A DNA stretch of 57,500 nucleotides from Sphingopyxis macrogoltabida. GTDB lineage: Bacteria; Pseudomonadota; Alphaproteobacteria; Sphingomonadales; Sphingomonadaceae. Position numbers and translations under genes: made by a program. Location of the stretch: assembly GCF_001314325.1 (NCBI RefSeq), contig NZ_CP009429.1:1-57500 (forward strand). Reading direction: 5' to 3'. The notes beneath the pieces are model-generated. The model made no database searches, was not told the origin of the DNA, and was given only the letters and a program-made list of their open reading frames with translations. Below are positions 16,997 to 25,276 of this stretch, one piece after another (the stretch's first letter is position 1; each line of letters starts with the position of its first letter).

Positions 16997-17650
16997 TCAA
17001 TCGCGGTCGGGCGCGCCGAGCGGGAAATAGGCGCGGTACGGCCGCGCCTCCTCGACGCAGCGTGCGATCGACGGATACGCGAGCAGGCGGGCGCGATAGG
17101 CGCGCAGATTCTCGAAGGCCTCGGGGATCGGATGCACCCAGTCGGCGTAGAAGAGCGACGGCCCCGCGGCACAGTCGGCAAGGCTGAAGCCGTAGGGCGT
17201 CGCCCAGCCGCCGCCCGCCAGTTCCTTGTCGAGCCAGCCATAGACGGTCTCAAGCGCCGCCTTCGACTGGTCGACGATCATCGGCACATGATTGTCGGGG
17301 CCGCGGATCGCATCGGCGACCACCGACTGCATCCGGCCCATCACATGATTGTCGAAGACGCGGTCGAACAGCCGCACCTTCAGCGCCGCGTCGAACTCTG
17401 CCGGGATCAGCCGCGGTTCGGGAACCAGATGGTCGAGATATTCGATGATCACCGACGATTCGAAATAGGGCGTCCCGTCATGGACGATCAGCGGGAACTG
17501 GCCGACCGGCCAATGCGCCCGCAGTTCGGGCATATGATCGGGAAAGGCGGGGTCGACCGAACGATAGTCGAAATCGATCCCCTTCTCGTACAGCGCGATC
17601 AGCGCCTTCCATGTGTAGGAGGAAAAGGGGTGGCCATAGAAGGTCAGCAT
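16997..17650 (-). CDS. Glutathione S-transferase family protein
   Basis: This 217-residue GST has an N-terminal thioredoxin-like domain, MLTFYGHPFSSYTWKALIALY followed by the cis-proline segment VGQFPLIVHDG and ESSVIIEYLDHL, then a helical C-terminal domain. The serine-rich HPFSSYTWK loop is the expected glutathione-activating region. Its ATG overlaps the stop of the upstream membrane-protein gene as TGATG, so translation is coupled. It is the last gene of the minus-strand TetR-headed cluster. Confidence 0.88.
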   Translation of the reverse strand: MLTFYGHPFSSYTWKALIALYEKGIDFDYRSVDPAFPDHMPELRAHWPVGQFPLIVHDGTPYFESSVIIEYLDHLVPEPRLIPAEFDAALKVRLFDRVFDNHVMGRMQSVVADAIRGPDNHVPMIVDQSKAALETVYGWLDKELAGGGWATPYGFSLADCAAGPSLFYADWVHPIPEAFENLRAYRARLLAYPSIARCVEEARPYRAYFPLGAPDRD

Positions 17651-18102
17651 CAGCGGGCGTCCTTGCGGGTCAGCCAGGCGCACGGCCAGCCGACGAAGAA
17701 GATATGCGGGAAGAGCGCGACCGCGCCCTTGACGAGGTCGACCGGCGGGAAAGGCGAGCCGAAGCGCAGCGGCAGCACGATCCCGTTCATAATGTAATAG
17801 AGGAGCAGACCATAAAAGGTGCCGGTCAGCCACCATGGCCACGCCGTCAGCGCGGCCCAGCGCCGTGCGACGAAGAACCACGCCGCGACCATCGCGCCCA
17901 TGATCGCATAATGCGTCGCGAGCCCTGCAATGTCGCCGCCGATGCCCCAGTTACGCGCGCCGTCGCCGAACGGGCCGCTGGCGACGGCGTGCAGCATCGA
18001 CGAGACGGTGCCGCCCTGCACGAGGCTCGACACCGCCGCATAGACGATATCGAGCGTGCCGCAGAGGGCCCATGCGAAGAGCGCCGGGCTACGCCGCGCC
18101 AA
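17650..18102 (-). CDS. Four-helix membrane protein of unknown function
   Basis: This 150-residue protein has about four hydrophobic segments: PALFAWALCGTLDIVYAAVS, HYAIMGAMVAAWFFVARRW, WWLTGTFYGLLLYYIMNGIV and GAVALFPHIFFVGWPCAWL. I know it only as a type seen in proteobacterial genomes, with no assigned role. It overlaps the upstream VOC gene by 14 nt and shares one base with the downstream GST start, which places it inside the cluster. Confidence 0.75.
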   Translation of the reverse strand: MARRSPALFAWALCGTLDIVYAAVSSLVQGGTVSSMLHAVASGPFGDGARNWGIGGDIAGLATHYAIMGAMVAAWFFVARRWAALTAWPWWLTGTFYGLLLYYIMNGIVLPLRFGSPFPPVDLVKGAVALFPHIFFVGWPCAWLTRKDAR

Positions 18103-18586
18103 CGGCTTCGCCCCGGATCGCGGCCTCGATCGTGGCGATGTCGATCTTCTTCATCGCCATCATCGCATCGAACGCGCGCTTGGCCGCTGCCTTGTCGGGG
18201 TTGGTCATCACGTCGGTCAGGACGCGCGGGGTGATCTGCCAGTTGACCCCCCATTTGTCCTTGCACCAGCCGCACATGCTTTCGGCGCCGCCGTTATCGA
18301 CGATCGCGTTCCACAGCCGGTCGGTCTCCTCCTGCGTGTCGGTGTGGACCTGGAAGGAAAAGGCCTCGTTGTGCTGGAAGGCGGGGCCGCCGTTGAGGCC
18401 GATGCACGGAAAGCCGAGCACGGTGAAATCGACGGTCAGCACATCGCCCTCCTTGCCGCTCGGGTTGTCGCCGGGCGCGCGGTGGGTCGCCCCGACCTTG
18501 CTGTCGGGAAAGGTCGCGGCATAGAAGTTCGCCGCTTCCTCGGCGTCCTTGTCGTACCACAGGCACAGCGTAGCTTTACCGGACAT
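18089..18586 (-). CDS. PhnB-like VOC-fold protein
   Basis: The 165-residue protein belongs to the PhnB / 3-demethylubiquinone-methyltransferase-like branch of the VOC superfamily. It opens with KATLCLWYDKDAEEAANFYA and contains FPCIGLNGGPAFQHNEAFSF and later CGWCKDKWGVNWQITP. Despite the family name there is no methyltransferase motif. The ATG at 18586 has GGAG 7 nt upstream and shares its A with the stop of the preceding VOC gene (TGATG). Confidence 0.88.
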   Translation of the reverse strand: MSGKATLCLWYDKDAEEAANFYAATFPDSKVGATHRAPGDNPSGKEGDVLTVDFTVLGFPCIGLNGGPAFQHNEAFSFQVHTDTQEETDRLWNAIVDNGGAESMCGWCKDKWGVNWQITPRVLTDVMTNPDKAAAKRAFDAMMAMKKIDIATIEAAIRGEAVGAA

Positions 18587-18999
18587 CATTTCTCTCCTTT
18601 TACCGGGCAGCCGATCGACCATGTGTGGCCGAACGGATCCTTGATCTGACCATAGCGGTCGCCCCAGAACATGTTGTCGAGCGGCATGATCACCGCCGCG
18701 CCGGCGGCGACCGCGCGGTCGAACCACGCGTCGGCGTCGTCGACCTGCAGGTGCAGCGTCACGCCGTTGGGGGGCGAGCTTTCGTTATCGACATATTCGG
18801 GGAATTCGTCGTGGAGCATCAGCGATGCGCCGTTGACGGTCAGATGCGCATGCATCAGCCGCACCCCGTCGTCGGCGGGCATGCGCATATTCTCGGTCGC
18901 GCCGAACGCCTCGACGTAGAAGTCGATCGCTTGCGTCCCGCGCTTGTCGGCGATCGCCAGATGCGGCGTCAAGCCGGTCGTCGGTCCCTGATTTTCCAT
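18586..18999 (-). CDS. VOC-fold protein (glyoxalase/PhnB type)
   Basis: This is a 137-residue single VOC module pair: TPHLAIADKRGTQAIDFYVE in the first half and GVTLHLQVDDADAWFDRAVA in the second, ending KDPFGHTWSIGCPV. The last motif supplies a histidine typical of metal-dependent VOC enzymes. Its ribosome site and start (AAGGAGAGAGACGATG) are identical over 16 nt to those of the DUF1428 gene in the same cluster. The substrate is unknown. Confidence 0.88.
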   Translation of the reverse strand: MENQGPTTGLTPHLAIADKRGTQAIDFYVEAFGATENMRMPADDGVRLMHAHLTVNGASLMLHDEFPEYVDNESSPPNGVTLHLQVDDADAWFDRAVAAGAAVIMPLDNMFWGDRYGQIKDPFGHTWSIGCPVKGEK

Positions 19000-19022
19000 C
19001 GTCTCTCTCCTTTCTTCCGCTG

Positions 19023-19730
19023 TCACGGATAGCTCAGGCTGGGGTACCAGTCGGTGCCGCGACCCTCGGGGGTCAGGTCGAGCAGGTTCCACAGCGAATT
19101 GGGGTCGGGCGCGCCGTGCGGGTCCTGCCCCGGGTCGGCGATTTCGGGGCCGCCCTCGACGCTCCAGAAATGGCGGATCGTCCCATCCTTGCGGGTGAAG
19201 ACGCTGTACCCCGCCATGTCGTCGTCGCGGGTCTCGCCGATATAATCCTGCCAGAAATCGCCGCTCGGGTCCGAATAGAGCTTCAGATGATCCCAGCCGT
19301 GTTCGCGCGCGAAGGCGGCGAGGCGCGGGTAGGGCGAGCGCGCGACGACCGCGAAACCGATCCGCTGTTCGAGATGCGGTACCTCGGGGTCCCAGTTCGC
19401 GACCGTCGCGGTGCACATCGGGCACGCCTGCTGGCGTTCGGGGCCGTACATCATGCCGTATAGGAAAAGCGTGTCGTGGCCGCCGAACAATTCGGCAAGG
19501 CCGACCTCGCCCTCGGCGCCGACGAAGCGATAGTCATGGGTCACCGCGCCGCCGGGGGGCAGCGTGCGCCGCTGCGCCGCGACGCGCGCGAGGTGGCGGC
19601 GCAGCTCGATCTCCTCGACCAGCAGCGCATCGCGCGCGGCGCGATATTCGGCACTCTCGTTCGGCAGCGGCCGGCGCGTGCTACGCCGGACCAGCTCTTC
19701 TGCGGGGACGAGTTTCGGGTTGTCGGTCAT
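19023..19730 (-). CDS. DUF899 thioredoxin-like protein (copy 1)
   Basis: This 235-residue DUF899 protein has the characteristic start 'PNESAEYRAARDALLVEEIELRRHLARVAAQRRTLPPGG'-type helix, a thioredoxin-like core with CPMCTATVANWD, the segment RKDGTIRHFWS and an end LLDLTPEGRGTDWYP. The CPMC pair is a possible redox motif. The molecular role of the family is not established. It lies upstream of two VOC genes. A paralogue sits 840 nt further upstream in the cluster. Confidence 0.9.
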   Translation of the reverse strand: MTDNPKLVPAEELVRRSTRRPLPNESAEYRAARDALLVEEIELRRHLARVAAQRRTLPPGGAVTHDYRFVGAEGEVGLAELFGGHDTLFLYGMMYGPERQQACPMCTATVANWDPEVPHLEQRIGFAVVARSPYPRLAAFAREHGWDHLKLYSDPSGDFWQDYIGETRDDDMAGYSVFTRKDGTIRHFWSVEGGPEIADPGQDPHGAPDPNSLWNLLDLTPEGRGTDWYPSLSYP

Positions 19731-19764
19731 CTCGGCTTTCCTTTCTGCCCCCGAAGATTTCGCC

Positions 19765-20574
19765 CTATTTGCGCGGGCCGACGAGGCCGAACGACGCGCC
19801 CTGCGGGTCGATGCCGTTCATCGCATATTCGCCGCCGGGGATTTCCATCGGTTCGTTGGTGACGGTGCCGCCGTTCGCGGTCACCGCCGCTGCTGCGCGG
19901 TCGATGTCGTCGACGCCGATGTAGAAGCTCCAGATCGGGGCGGGATAGCCCTCCAGCAATGGCATCACCGCGCCCAGTCCGACATCGCCGCGCTGGATGA
20001 AGCGATAGGCGCCATGGTCGCCCATCGGCATCTCGCCCTGCTGTCCCCAGCCGAAATGCTTCTTGTAAAAGGCGATGGCGGCGTCGGGATCGCTCGTCGC
20101 CAGCTCGTTCCAGCGCATATGCTGCACTTCGGTAACCGAGAAGACGTCGCTTTCCATCCCCTCCATGCCCGGCGGCGGGACGGGGTCCATGATATAGAAG
20201 GGCGCGCCCTGCGGGTCGGTGACCATCGCGATGCGCCCGACCGGAATGTCCATCGCGCCCATCTGTATGCTGCCGCCGTCGGCTTCGATCGCCGCGACCG
20301 CCGCATCGACGTCCGCGACATGCAGATAGCCGAGCCAGATCGGCCGCGCGCCGCCGGCGAGCATGTCGGCGTCGAGCGCGAGCACCCCGCCGGCATTGCC
20401 GCCGTCGCTGCGCCCGATCATGCGATAATCGACCCCGCCCGCGGTCGCCTCGCCCTGCGCCGCGATGGTCCAGCCGACCACCGCGCCGTAAAAGCTCGCC
20501 GCGCCGGCGGGATCGCTCGTCATCAGTTCGTACCAGATGAAATTCGCTGCCCCATTTTCCTTGTTCTGGCTCAT
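19765..20574 (-). CDS. Double VOC-domain protein
   Basis: The 269-residue protein has two tandem VOC units. The first runs from about residue 10 (FIWYELMTSDPAGAASFYGA) and the second from about 145 (MRWNELATSDPDAAIAFYKK). Each ends with a DPQGA(P/S)F motif. This layout resembles the two-domain glyoxalase-like proteins known from actinobacteria and proteobacteria, whose substrate is unclear. The start ATG overlaps the upstream DUF899 stop as ATGA, and GGAGG lies 6 nt upstream. Confidence 0.9.
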   Translation of the reverse strand: MSQNKENGAANFIWYELMTSDPAGAASFYGAVVGWTIAAQGEATAGGVDYRMIGRSDGGNAGGVLALDADMLAGGARPIWLGYLHVADVDAAVAAIEADGGSIQMGAMDIPVGRIAMVTDPQGAPFYIMDPVPPPGMEGMESDVFSVTEVQHMRWNELATSDPDAAIAFYKKHFGWGQQGEMPMGDHGAYRFIQRGDVGLGAVMPLLEGYPAPIWSFYIGVDDIDRAAAAVTANGGTVTNEPMEIPGGEYAMNGIDPQGASFGLVGPRK

Positions 20575-21296
20575 TGCTTTCCTCCTTCGACGGTCGGAAA
20601 ATAATCCCCGCGACCTTCGGGGGTCATGTCGAGCAGCCCCCACAGCGCATCGACGAGGTCGCCCGCGCGGTGGTGCTGACCGGGATCCTCGGGCGCGAAC
20701 GCCATCTCGCTCCCCCAGTGATGCCGGATGATGTCGCCGTCCTTGCGGAAGCTGTTGAAGATCGTCTCGTCCCATTCCTCGCCGGGCCCGAGCTTGCGGT
20801 CCGCGCGCATCGACGGCGGGAATTTGCGCGTGTCGCCGAAATAATCGGCCGAATAGCGCGTGGTGACGTCGGACAGAAAGGTCAGATGTTTCCAGCCGCG
20901 CACCCGCGCCCATTCGACCAGCCGCGCGATCGGCGACTTGGCGACGACATAGAGCGGGGTGCGGTCGTCGACATAGCGGGCGCCGCCGTCGATCGAATCG
21001 AGCATATGGGTGCAGCCCGAACAGGGGACGTCGCGCTCGGGCCCGAACATGAAGCTTTGCAGGATGATGCTTTGTTTGTCGCCGAACAGCTCGGATAACC
21101 GCACCGTCTCGGGGCGCTGGAACTTGCCGATCCGTTCGAAGACATAATCCTCGGGAATCTCGCCGCCGGGCGGCAGCGCGCGGCGCTGCGCCGCGACCGC
21201 CTCGATCTGGCGGCGAAGCGCGATCTCGGCATCGAGCAGTTCGTTGCGCGCCGCGCGATAGTCGGCGCTCTCATTGGGGTAGGTTATATGATCCAT
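20571..21296 (-). CDS. DUF899 thioredoxin-like protein (copy 2)
   Basis: This 241-residue paralogue of the nearby DUF899 protein shares the YPNESADYRAARNELLDAEI start, PPGGEIPEDYVFE, a CSGC pair in place of CPMC, FRKDGDIIRHHW and the 'LLDMTPEGRGDYFPT' end. It overlaps the downstream double-VOC gene by 4 nt (ATGA). Together with the other copy it makes two DUF899-then-VOC modules, which points to duplication of a gene pair. Confidence 0.9.
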   Translation of the reverse strand: MDHITYPNESADYRAARNELLDAEIALRRQIEAVAAQRRALPPGGEIPEDYVFERIGKFQRPETVRLSELFGDKQSIILQSFMFGPERDVPCSGCTHMLDSIDGGARYVDDRTPLYVVAKSPIARLVEWARVRGWKHLTFLSDVTTRYSADYFGDTRKFPPSMRADRKLGPGEEWDETIFNSFRKDGDIIRHHWGSEMAFAPEDPGQHHRAGDLVDALWGLLDMTPEGRGDYFPTVEGGKQ

Positions 21297-21317
21297 CGTC
21301 CTTTTCCTTTTCCCCCG

Positions 21318-21878
21318 CTAGTGCGTCCAGCCTTCGGTCTTTTCGATGGGCGGCGCGCGAAAGCCCATCGCGGCCCAGGCGGTGAGCAGCCGCCACATGA
21401 ATTTGCCGGACGGTGTCCGGTAATTGGGGATATCGCCGGGCAGCTCGACGCCGGCGGGCCGGTCGCCGACGATCGTCCGCATCTCCGGCGCCGGGCGTTC
21501 GGCTTCGGGAAGCCGCGCCGAATAGACGCTCAGCCAATGCCCCTTGGTGAATTCGAGCGCGACCGGCGCATTGCAGCATCGCGCCACGAAACGCCGCGTC
21601 GGCGAATCGGGGGTCAGTCGATGCTCCTGCAACTGCTGCGCACCCGATTGCCAGACGAGCCGGTCCTTTCGCATCAGCACATAGGGTGTGCCGCCGTCGG
21701 CGCCGACCACCGGCGAGGCTCCGGGAAGCGCCGCGAAGGCCGCGCCCGCCCGCTGGCAGCTCTGGCAGTAACAGGTCGCCGCGACGATCGGCTTGCCGAC
21801 GAGTTCGAGCGTCACCGCGCCGCACTGGCACGATGCGATGCGACGCTGCACCTGTTGGCTTTCGTCTGACAGTGTCAT
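21318..21878 (-). CDS. GFA-family zinc protein
   Basis: The roughly 186-residue protein has the GFA/Mss4-like fold pattern: CQCGAVTLEL, then CYCQSCQRAGAAF, then a CC pair (ARCCNAPV), which gives the usual cysteine ligands for zinc. Known members include a proposed glutathione-formaldehyde-activating enzyme, but most have no assigned substrate. ATG at 21878 was chosen over one 7 codons upstream because GGGAGAGG lies just before it and the upstream start falls in repeat DNA. Confidence 0.87.
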   Translation of the reverse strand: MTLSDESQQVQRRIASCQCGAVTLELVGKPIVAATCYCQSCQRAGAAFAALPGASPVVGADGGTPYVLMRKDRLVWQSGAQQLQEHRLTPDSPTRRFVARCCNAPVALEFTKGHWLSVYSARLPEAERPAPEMRTIVGDRPAGVELPGDIPNYRTPSGKFMWRLLTAWAAMGFRAPPIEKTEGWTH

Positions 21879-21894
21879 CGACCCTCTCCCATTG

Positions 21895-21970
21895 GTCATC
21901 CCCGCGAAGGCCGGGATCTCAACGTAGATTTTGAACGCGAGGTCGAGATCCCGGCCTTCGCCGGGATGAC
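21895..21970. repeat. Paired REP-like inverted repeat inside the TetR-headed cluster
   Basis: Arms 21895-21920 and 21945-21970 are inverted copies of 26 nt with one mismatch. Each begins GTCATCCC and carries the GAAGGCCGGGATCTC core. It lies between the DUF1428 and GFA genes, so if the cluster is one operon this hairpin is transcribed and could set differential expression. Confidence 0.85.
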
Positions 21971-21992
21971 GAGCTAAATTCGCGCGACGATC

Positions 21993-22712
21993 CTAGGCCA
22001 TCACGATCGGCTCGAAGCCGCCATAGATCATGCGCTTGCCGTCGAAGGTCTGGTCGTTCGGATCATGCTGCATCCGCTCGTCCTTCATCATCTTTTCCCA
22101 GCCGGCGGTGCGCGTTTCCTTGTCGGGCCATTCGACCCAGCTATAGACGACGGTCTCGCCGTCCTGCTTGTGCGCGGCGCGGTTGAAGTCGGTGACCTTG
22201 CCGTCGGCTACATCGTCGCCCCACGCCTCGACGACGCGCGTCGCGCCATAGTCGCGGAACACCTGCGATGCCTTTTGCGCCATCGCGCGATAGGCTTCCT
22301 TGTTGCCGTCGGGGACGGGCACGACATAGCCGTCGGCATAGCCGGTCGCCCCCTCCGCGCGGTCGTCGACGATCGAATCGAAGCCGCCGACGATCATACG
22401 CTTGCCGTCGAACGGCATCTCGCCGCCCATCGCCGCCATGCGCGGGTCGTTCATCATCTTTTCGGTCGCGGCGTCGCGCGTCGCCTTGTCGGGATATTCG
22501 AACCAGCTGAACACGACGGTCTCGTCGGGTTTCGCCTGCACCGCGCCCTTGAAGTCGTTGACCTTGCCGTCGGGCACGTCGTCGCCCCAGCATTCGACCA
22601 TCCGCGCGACGCCGAATTCCCGGAACAGCGGCGCCGCGTCGGCGGCATGCTTGCGATAGGCTTCCTTGTTGGCGGTCGGTACTGCGACCACAAATCCTTC
22701 TACATAGGTCAT
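21993..22712 (-). CDS. Tandem DUF1428 protein
   Basis: The 239-residue protein consists of two DUF1428 units fused head to tail, about 1-118 and 123-239. Matching landmarks are YVEGFVVAVPTANKEAYRKH and YADGYVVPVPDGNKEAYRAM, the ECWGDDVPDGKV and EAWGDDVADGKV segments, and the ends KRMIVGGFDSIV and KRMIYGGFEPIV. DUF1428 proteins have a ferredoxin-like dimeric fold and no assigned function. They are usually single-domain, so this fusion would form a built-in dimer. The start has AAGGAGAGAGACG upstream. Confidence 0.9.
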   Translation of the reverse strand: MTYVEGFVVAVPTANKEAYRKHAADAAPLFREFGVARMVECWGDDVPDGKVNDFKGAVQAKPDETVVFSWFEYPDKATRDAATEKMMNDPRMAAMGGEMPFDGKRMIVGGFDSIVDDRAEGATGYADGYVVPVPDGNKEAYRAMAQKASQVFRDYGATRVVEAWGDDVADGKVTDFNRAAHKQDGETVVYSWVEWPDKETRTAGWEKMMKDERMQHDPNDQTFDGKRMIYGGFEPIVMA

Positions 22713-22744
22713 CGTCTCTCTCCTTGGGGGCGGAAATCGGGGGG

Positions 22745-23419
22745 TCAGGCGGCGGGCGGTCCCGCTTCTTCTCTGAACGCGGCAAGCTGCGCATCGAGCG
22801 CGCGCCGGAAGGCGGGCCGTACAAGGCATCGGTCGAGATACGCCTGCAACCGCGGCTGCTCGGCGATCAGCCCGGCCTCGACGCCTTCGCGCAGCACGGT
22901 CGCCATCGCGATATCGGCGACGGTGAATTCGCCGGTGAGATAATGTTTGTCGCCGATCGCATCGTCGAGGCGGCCGAGCCGGCCCTGGATGAACTCGATC
23001 AGGCTCGGCCGGCGCAGCTTCGCCCATTCCTCGTCCTTCGCGAAGATGTCGACATTGCCGAGTTCGAACAGCATCGGTTCGACACTGTTATAGGCGGCGA
23101 ACAGCCAGGCGAGCGTGTTGGCACGCCCCTGCGGGTCGCGCGGCAGCAGCCGTTCGTCCTTCTCGGCAAGGTGGAGCAGGATCGCGCCGCTCTCGAACAG
23201 GCGGACGCCGCCGTCGTTCAGCACCGGCACCTGTCCCCACGGCTGGAACAGGAAATGGTCGGCGGGGCGGTTGATCGCGCTGATCAGATGTTCGGCATAA
23301 TCGAGTCCGATTTCCTCGCACGCCCAGCGCGGGCGCAGGTCGCGGACATAGCCGCGGGCGAAATCGGGGACCCAGTCGAAGGCGGTGACTTCGAGTTTGC
23401 TGTCGGGGTTCACGGGCAT
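22745..23419 (-). CDS. Glutathione S-transferase family protein
   Basis: This 224-residue GST has a thioredoxin-like N-terminal domain ('VTAFDWVPDFARGYVRDLRPRW', cis-proline in GQVPVLND, then ESGAILLHLAEKD) and a helical domain to the end. The glutathione-binding loop differs from classical cysteine or serine types. It is closely related in length and layout to the next GST (23459-24133), so the pair probably arose by local duplication. GAGGAGAC lies before the ATG. Confidence 0.88.
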   Translation of the reverse strand: MPVNPDSKLEVTAFDWVPDFARGYVRDLRPRWACEEIGLDYAEHLISAINRPADHFLFQPWGQVPVLNDGGVRLFESGAILLHLAEKDERLLPRDPQGRANTLAWLFAAYNSVEPMLFELGNVDIFAKDEEWAKLRRPSLIEFIQGRLGRLDDAIGDKHYLTGEFTVADIAMATVLREGVEAGLIAEQPRLQAYLDRCLVRPAFRRALDAQLAAFREEAGPPAA

Positions 23420-23458
23420 GGCGGCGTCTCCTCGGTTGGGGATTCAGGGGTTGGGGGT

Positions 23459-24133
23459 TCAGGCAGGCAGCGGTTCGCCGACCGCGCAGTCGGCCAGATG
23501 CGCCGCCATGGCGCTCTGAAAGGCCGGGCGGGCTTTGCCGCGCGCGACATAGGCGGTCAGATTGGGATGCGGCGCCAGCAATTCGGGATTTGCGTTGCGG
23601 AGCACATCGATCATCACGATGTCGCCGATCGAAAAATGCTCCTCCAGCCAGTCGCGGTCGCCGAGCGCCTGCGACAAGCGGGACAATCGCTGTTCGGCAA
23701 AGGGTTTCGCCGCGCCGATGGCACCGGCCAGCCAGTCGGTGCCCTGTCCCTTAACGGTCAGCACGACCAGCGTCTGGATCATCGGTTCGACGCTGTTGAG
23801 CGCGGCGATCATCCAGCTGATCGCGCGCCCGCGCCCTTTCGCATCGCGCGGCAACAGGCGCTCGTCGGCGTCGCCGATGTGGATCAGGATCGACCCCGTT
23901 TCGAACAGGGTCACATCGCCGTCCTTATAGACCGGAACCTGCCCGAACGGCTGGTCGTGAAGATAGGCCGGTGCCTTGTCCTCGAAAATGCCGCCGATCA
24001 GCCGTGTGCGATAGGGCCGGCCGATTTCGTCGAGCGCCCAGCGGACGCGGATGTCCTTGATGCGGCCATAGGCAAAATCCGGCACCGACCGGTAGGCGGT
24101 GATTTCGGGAACGGCTTCGGTCGGGGCGGACAT
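23459..24133 (-). CDS. Glutathione S-transferase family protein
   Basis: This 224-residue GST is the likely paralogue of its downstream neighbour. Shared landmarks include 'ITAYRSVPDFAYGRIKDIRVRWALDEIG', PFGQVPVYKDGD with the cis-proline, FETGSILIHIGDADERLLPRD and SVEPM. The identical 224-residue length supports duplication. It lies 2 nt after the DUF4287 gene. Confidence 0.88.
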   Translation of the reverse strand: MSAPTEAVPEITAYRSVPDFAYGRIKDIRVRWALDEIGRPYRTRLIGGIFEDKAPAYLHDQPFGQVPVYKDGDVTLFETGSILIHIGDADERLLPRDAKGRGRAISWMIAALNSVEPMIQTLVVLTVKGQGTDWLAGAIGAAKPFAEQRLSRLSQALGDRDWLEEHFSIGDIVMIDVLRNANPELLAPHPNLTAYVARGKARPAFQSAMAAHLADCAVGEPLPA

Positions 24134-24135
24134 GA

Positions 24136-24354
24136 TCAGTTCCTCTTCCCTTTGATATAAGCGACGATCGACATCGCGTGGCCGTGGCCAAGGTCGAAAT
24201 CGCGCTTCAGCCAGTCGACGATCGCGGTGGCCTTGACGCCCGGCGCGAGGCCGCCGTCGTCGGCGAGGCCTTTTTCGATCGCGATGACCTTCAGTTCGGC
24301 GGCCGATTTGCCGGTCTTCGCTTCGACATTGTCGAGATAGGCCTGAAAGCTCAT
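24136..24354 (-). CDS. DUF4287 small protein
   Basis: This 72-residue protein starts MSFQAYLDNVEAKTGKSAAE and continues with KATAIVDWLKRDFDLGHGHA, the DUF4287 pattern. The ATG overlaps the DoxX-like stop (ATGA). The function is unknown. Such small helical proteins often accompany DUF899, VOC and AHSA1-type genes in proteobacteria. Confidence 0.85.
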   Translation of the reverse strand: MSFQAYLDNVEAKTGKSAAELKVIAIEKGLADDGGLAPGVKATAIVDWLKRDFDLGHGHAMSIVAYIKGKRN

Positions 24355-24767
24355 TGTGCGGCTCCCGACCGGAGCGGGATCAGCGCCCGGATGCGCGGGT
24401 CGCGCAGCCACAGCCCGCCCCACAGCATCACGCCAAGGTAGGCGCCGAACAGGATATGGCTGAACAGCGGACTGCCGATGCGGACATGGGTGGCGACCGC
24501 GCCGCCGAGATAGGCGGTGATCAGGATCGCGCCGAGGATTGCGGTGCGCGGCCAGATGTAGAGCAGGGTCGGGATCAGCAGCAGGAGCCCGAGCATCGTC
24601 ATCGTCGGAACGTCGAGCGGCCATCCAAGGCCCGGCGGGCTGTATTTGATCGCGGTTCCGGGCGACACCAGCTTGAGCCCGGCGTCGAAGAGGAGGAAGG
24701 CGATAACGAGGCCGCTTAAGCTCCGTCCGGCGATCAGCGCCTTTTTCGAGGGGAGAGTTTCGGTCAT
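24351..24767 (-). CDS. DoxX-like membrane protein
   Basis: The 138-residue protein has about four membrane segments and the DoxX-like pattern: AGRSLSGLVIAFLLFDAGLK, 'PTMTMLGLLLLIPTLLYIWPRTAILGAI', ILITAYLGGAVATHVRIGSP and a final GAYLGVMLWGGLWL. DoxX-family proteins are inner-membrane proteins linked to redox stress in some bacteria. AGGAGG lies about 7 nt before the ATG. It overlaps DUF4287 by 4 nt. Confidence 0.88.
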   Translation of the reverse strand: MTETLPSKKALIAGRSLSGLVIAFLLFDAGLKLVSPGTAIKYSPPGLGWPLDVPTMTMLGLLLLIPTLLYIWPRTAILGAILITAYLGGAVATHVRIGSPLFSHILFGAYLGVMLWGGLWLRDPRIRALIPLRSGAAQ

Positions 24768-24790
24768 CGCCTTCCTCCTGTCGGCTAGGG

Positions 24791-25234
24791 TCAGGCTTCG
24801 GCTTCGGCGGGGAATTCGCCGCTGGCCGCCGCGGGATCCATCCACATCACTTCCCAGATATGGCCGTCGGGATCTTCGTAGCTGCGGCCGTACATGAAGC
24901 CATAATCCTGCGTCGGGGTCGGATCGCCCTTGCCGCCTGCGGCAACCGCCTTGTCGACCAGCCCGTCGACATCCTCGCGGCTGTCGGCCGAGATGCAGAG
25001 CAGCACCTGCGCCGTCGTCCGGGCGTCGGGGATCGCCTTCGACGTGAAGGTCGCCCATTTTTCATGGGTCAGCAGCATGACGTGGATCGACCCTTCGGCG
25101 ACCACCATGCACGCGGCGGTCTCGTCGGTGAAGGCGGGGTTGTTGGCCGCGCCGACGGCTTCGTAAAAGGCCTTCGACGCATCGAGATCGGTGACCGGCA
25201 GGTTCACGAAGATCATCTTGGGGGCATTGGACAT
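24791..25234 (-). CDS. VOC-fold protein (glyoxalase type)
   Basis: This is a 147-residue VOC protein: FVNLPVTDLDASKAFYEAVG in the first half and a second half ending DYGFMYGRSYEDPDGHIWEV. That final glutamate and the histidines would bind metal. It is the first structural gene after the TetR regulator, in the position where a regulator's direct target often lies. GAGGAAG precedes the start. Confidence 0.9.
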   Translation of the reverse strand: MSNAPKMIFVNLPVTDLDASKAFYEAVGAANNPAFTDETAACMVVAEGSIHVMLLTHEKWATFTSKAIPDARTTAQVLLCISADSREDVDGLVDKAVAAGGKGDPTPTQDYGFMYGRSYEDPDGHIWEVMWMDPAAASGEFPAEAEA

Positions 25235-25276
25235 GGGGAACTTCCTCTCTTCTCTCTTCTTGGGGGGATGGGTGGT

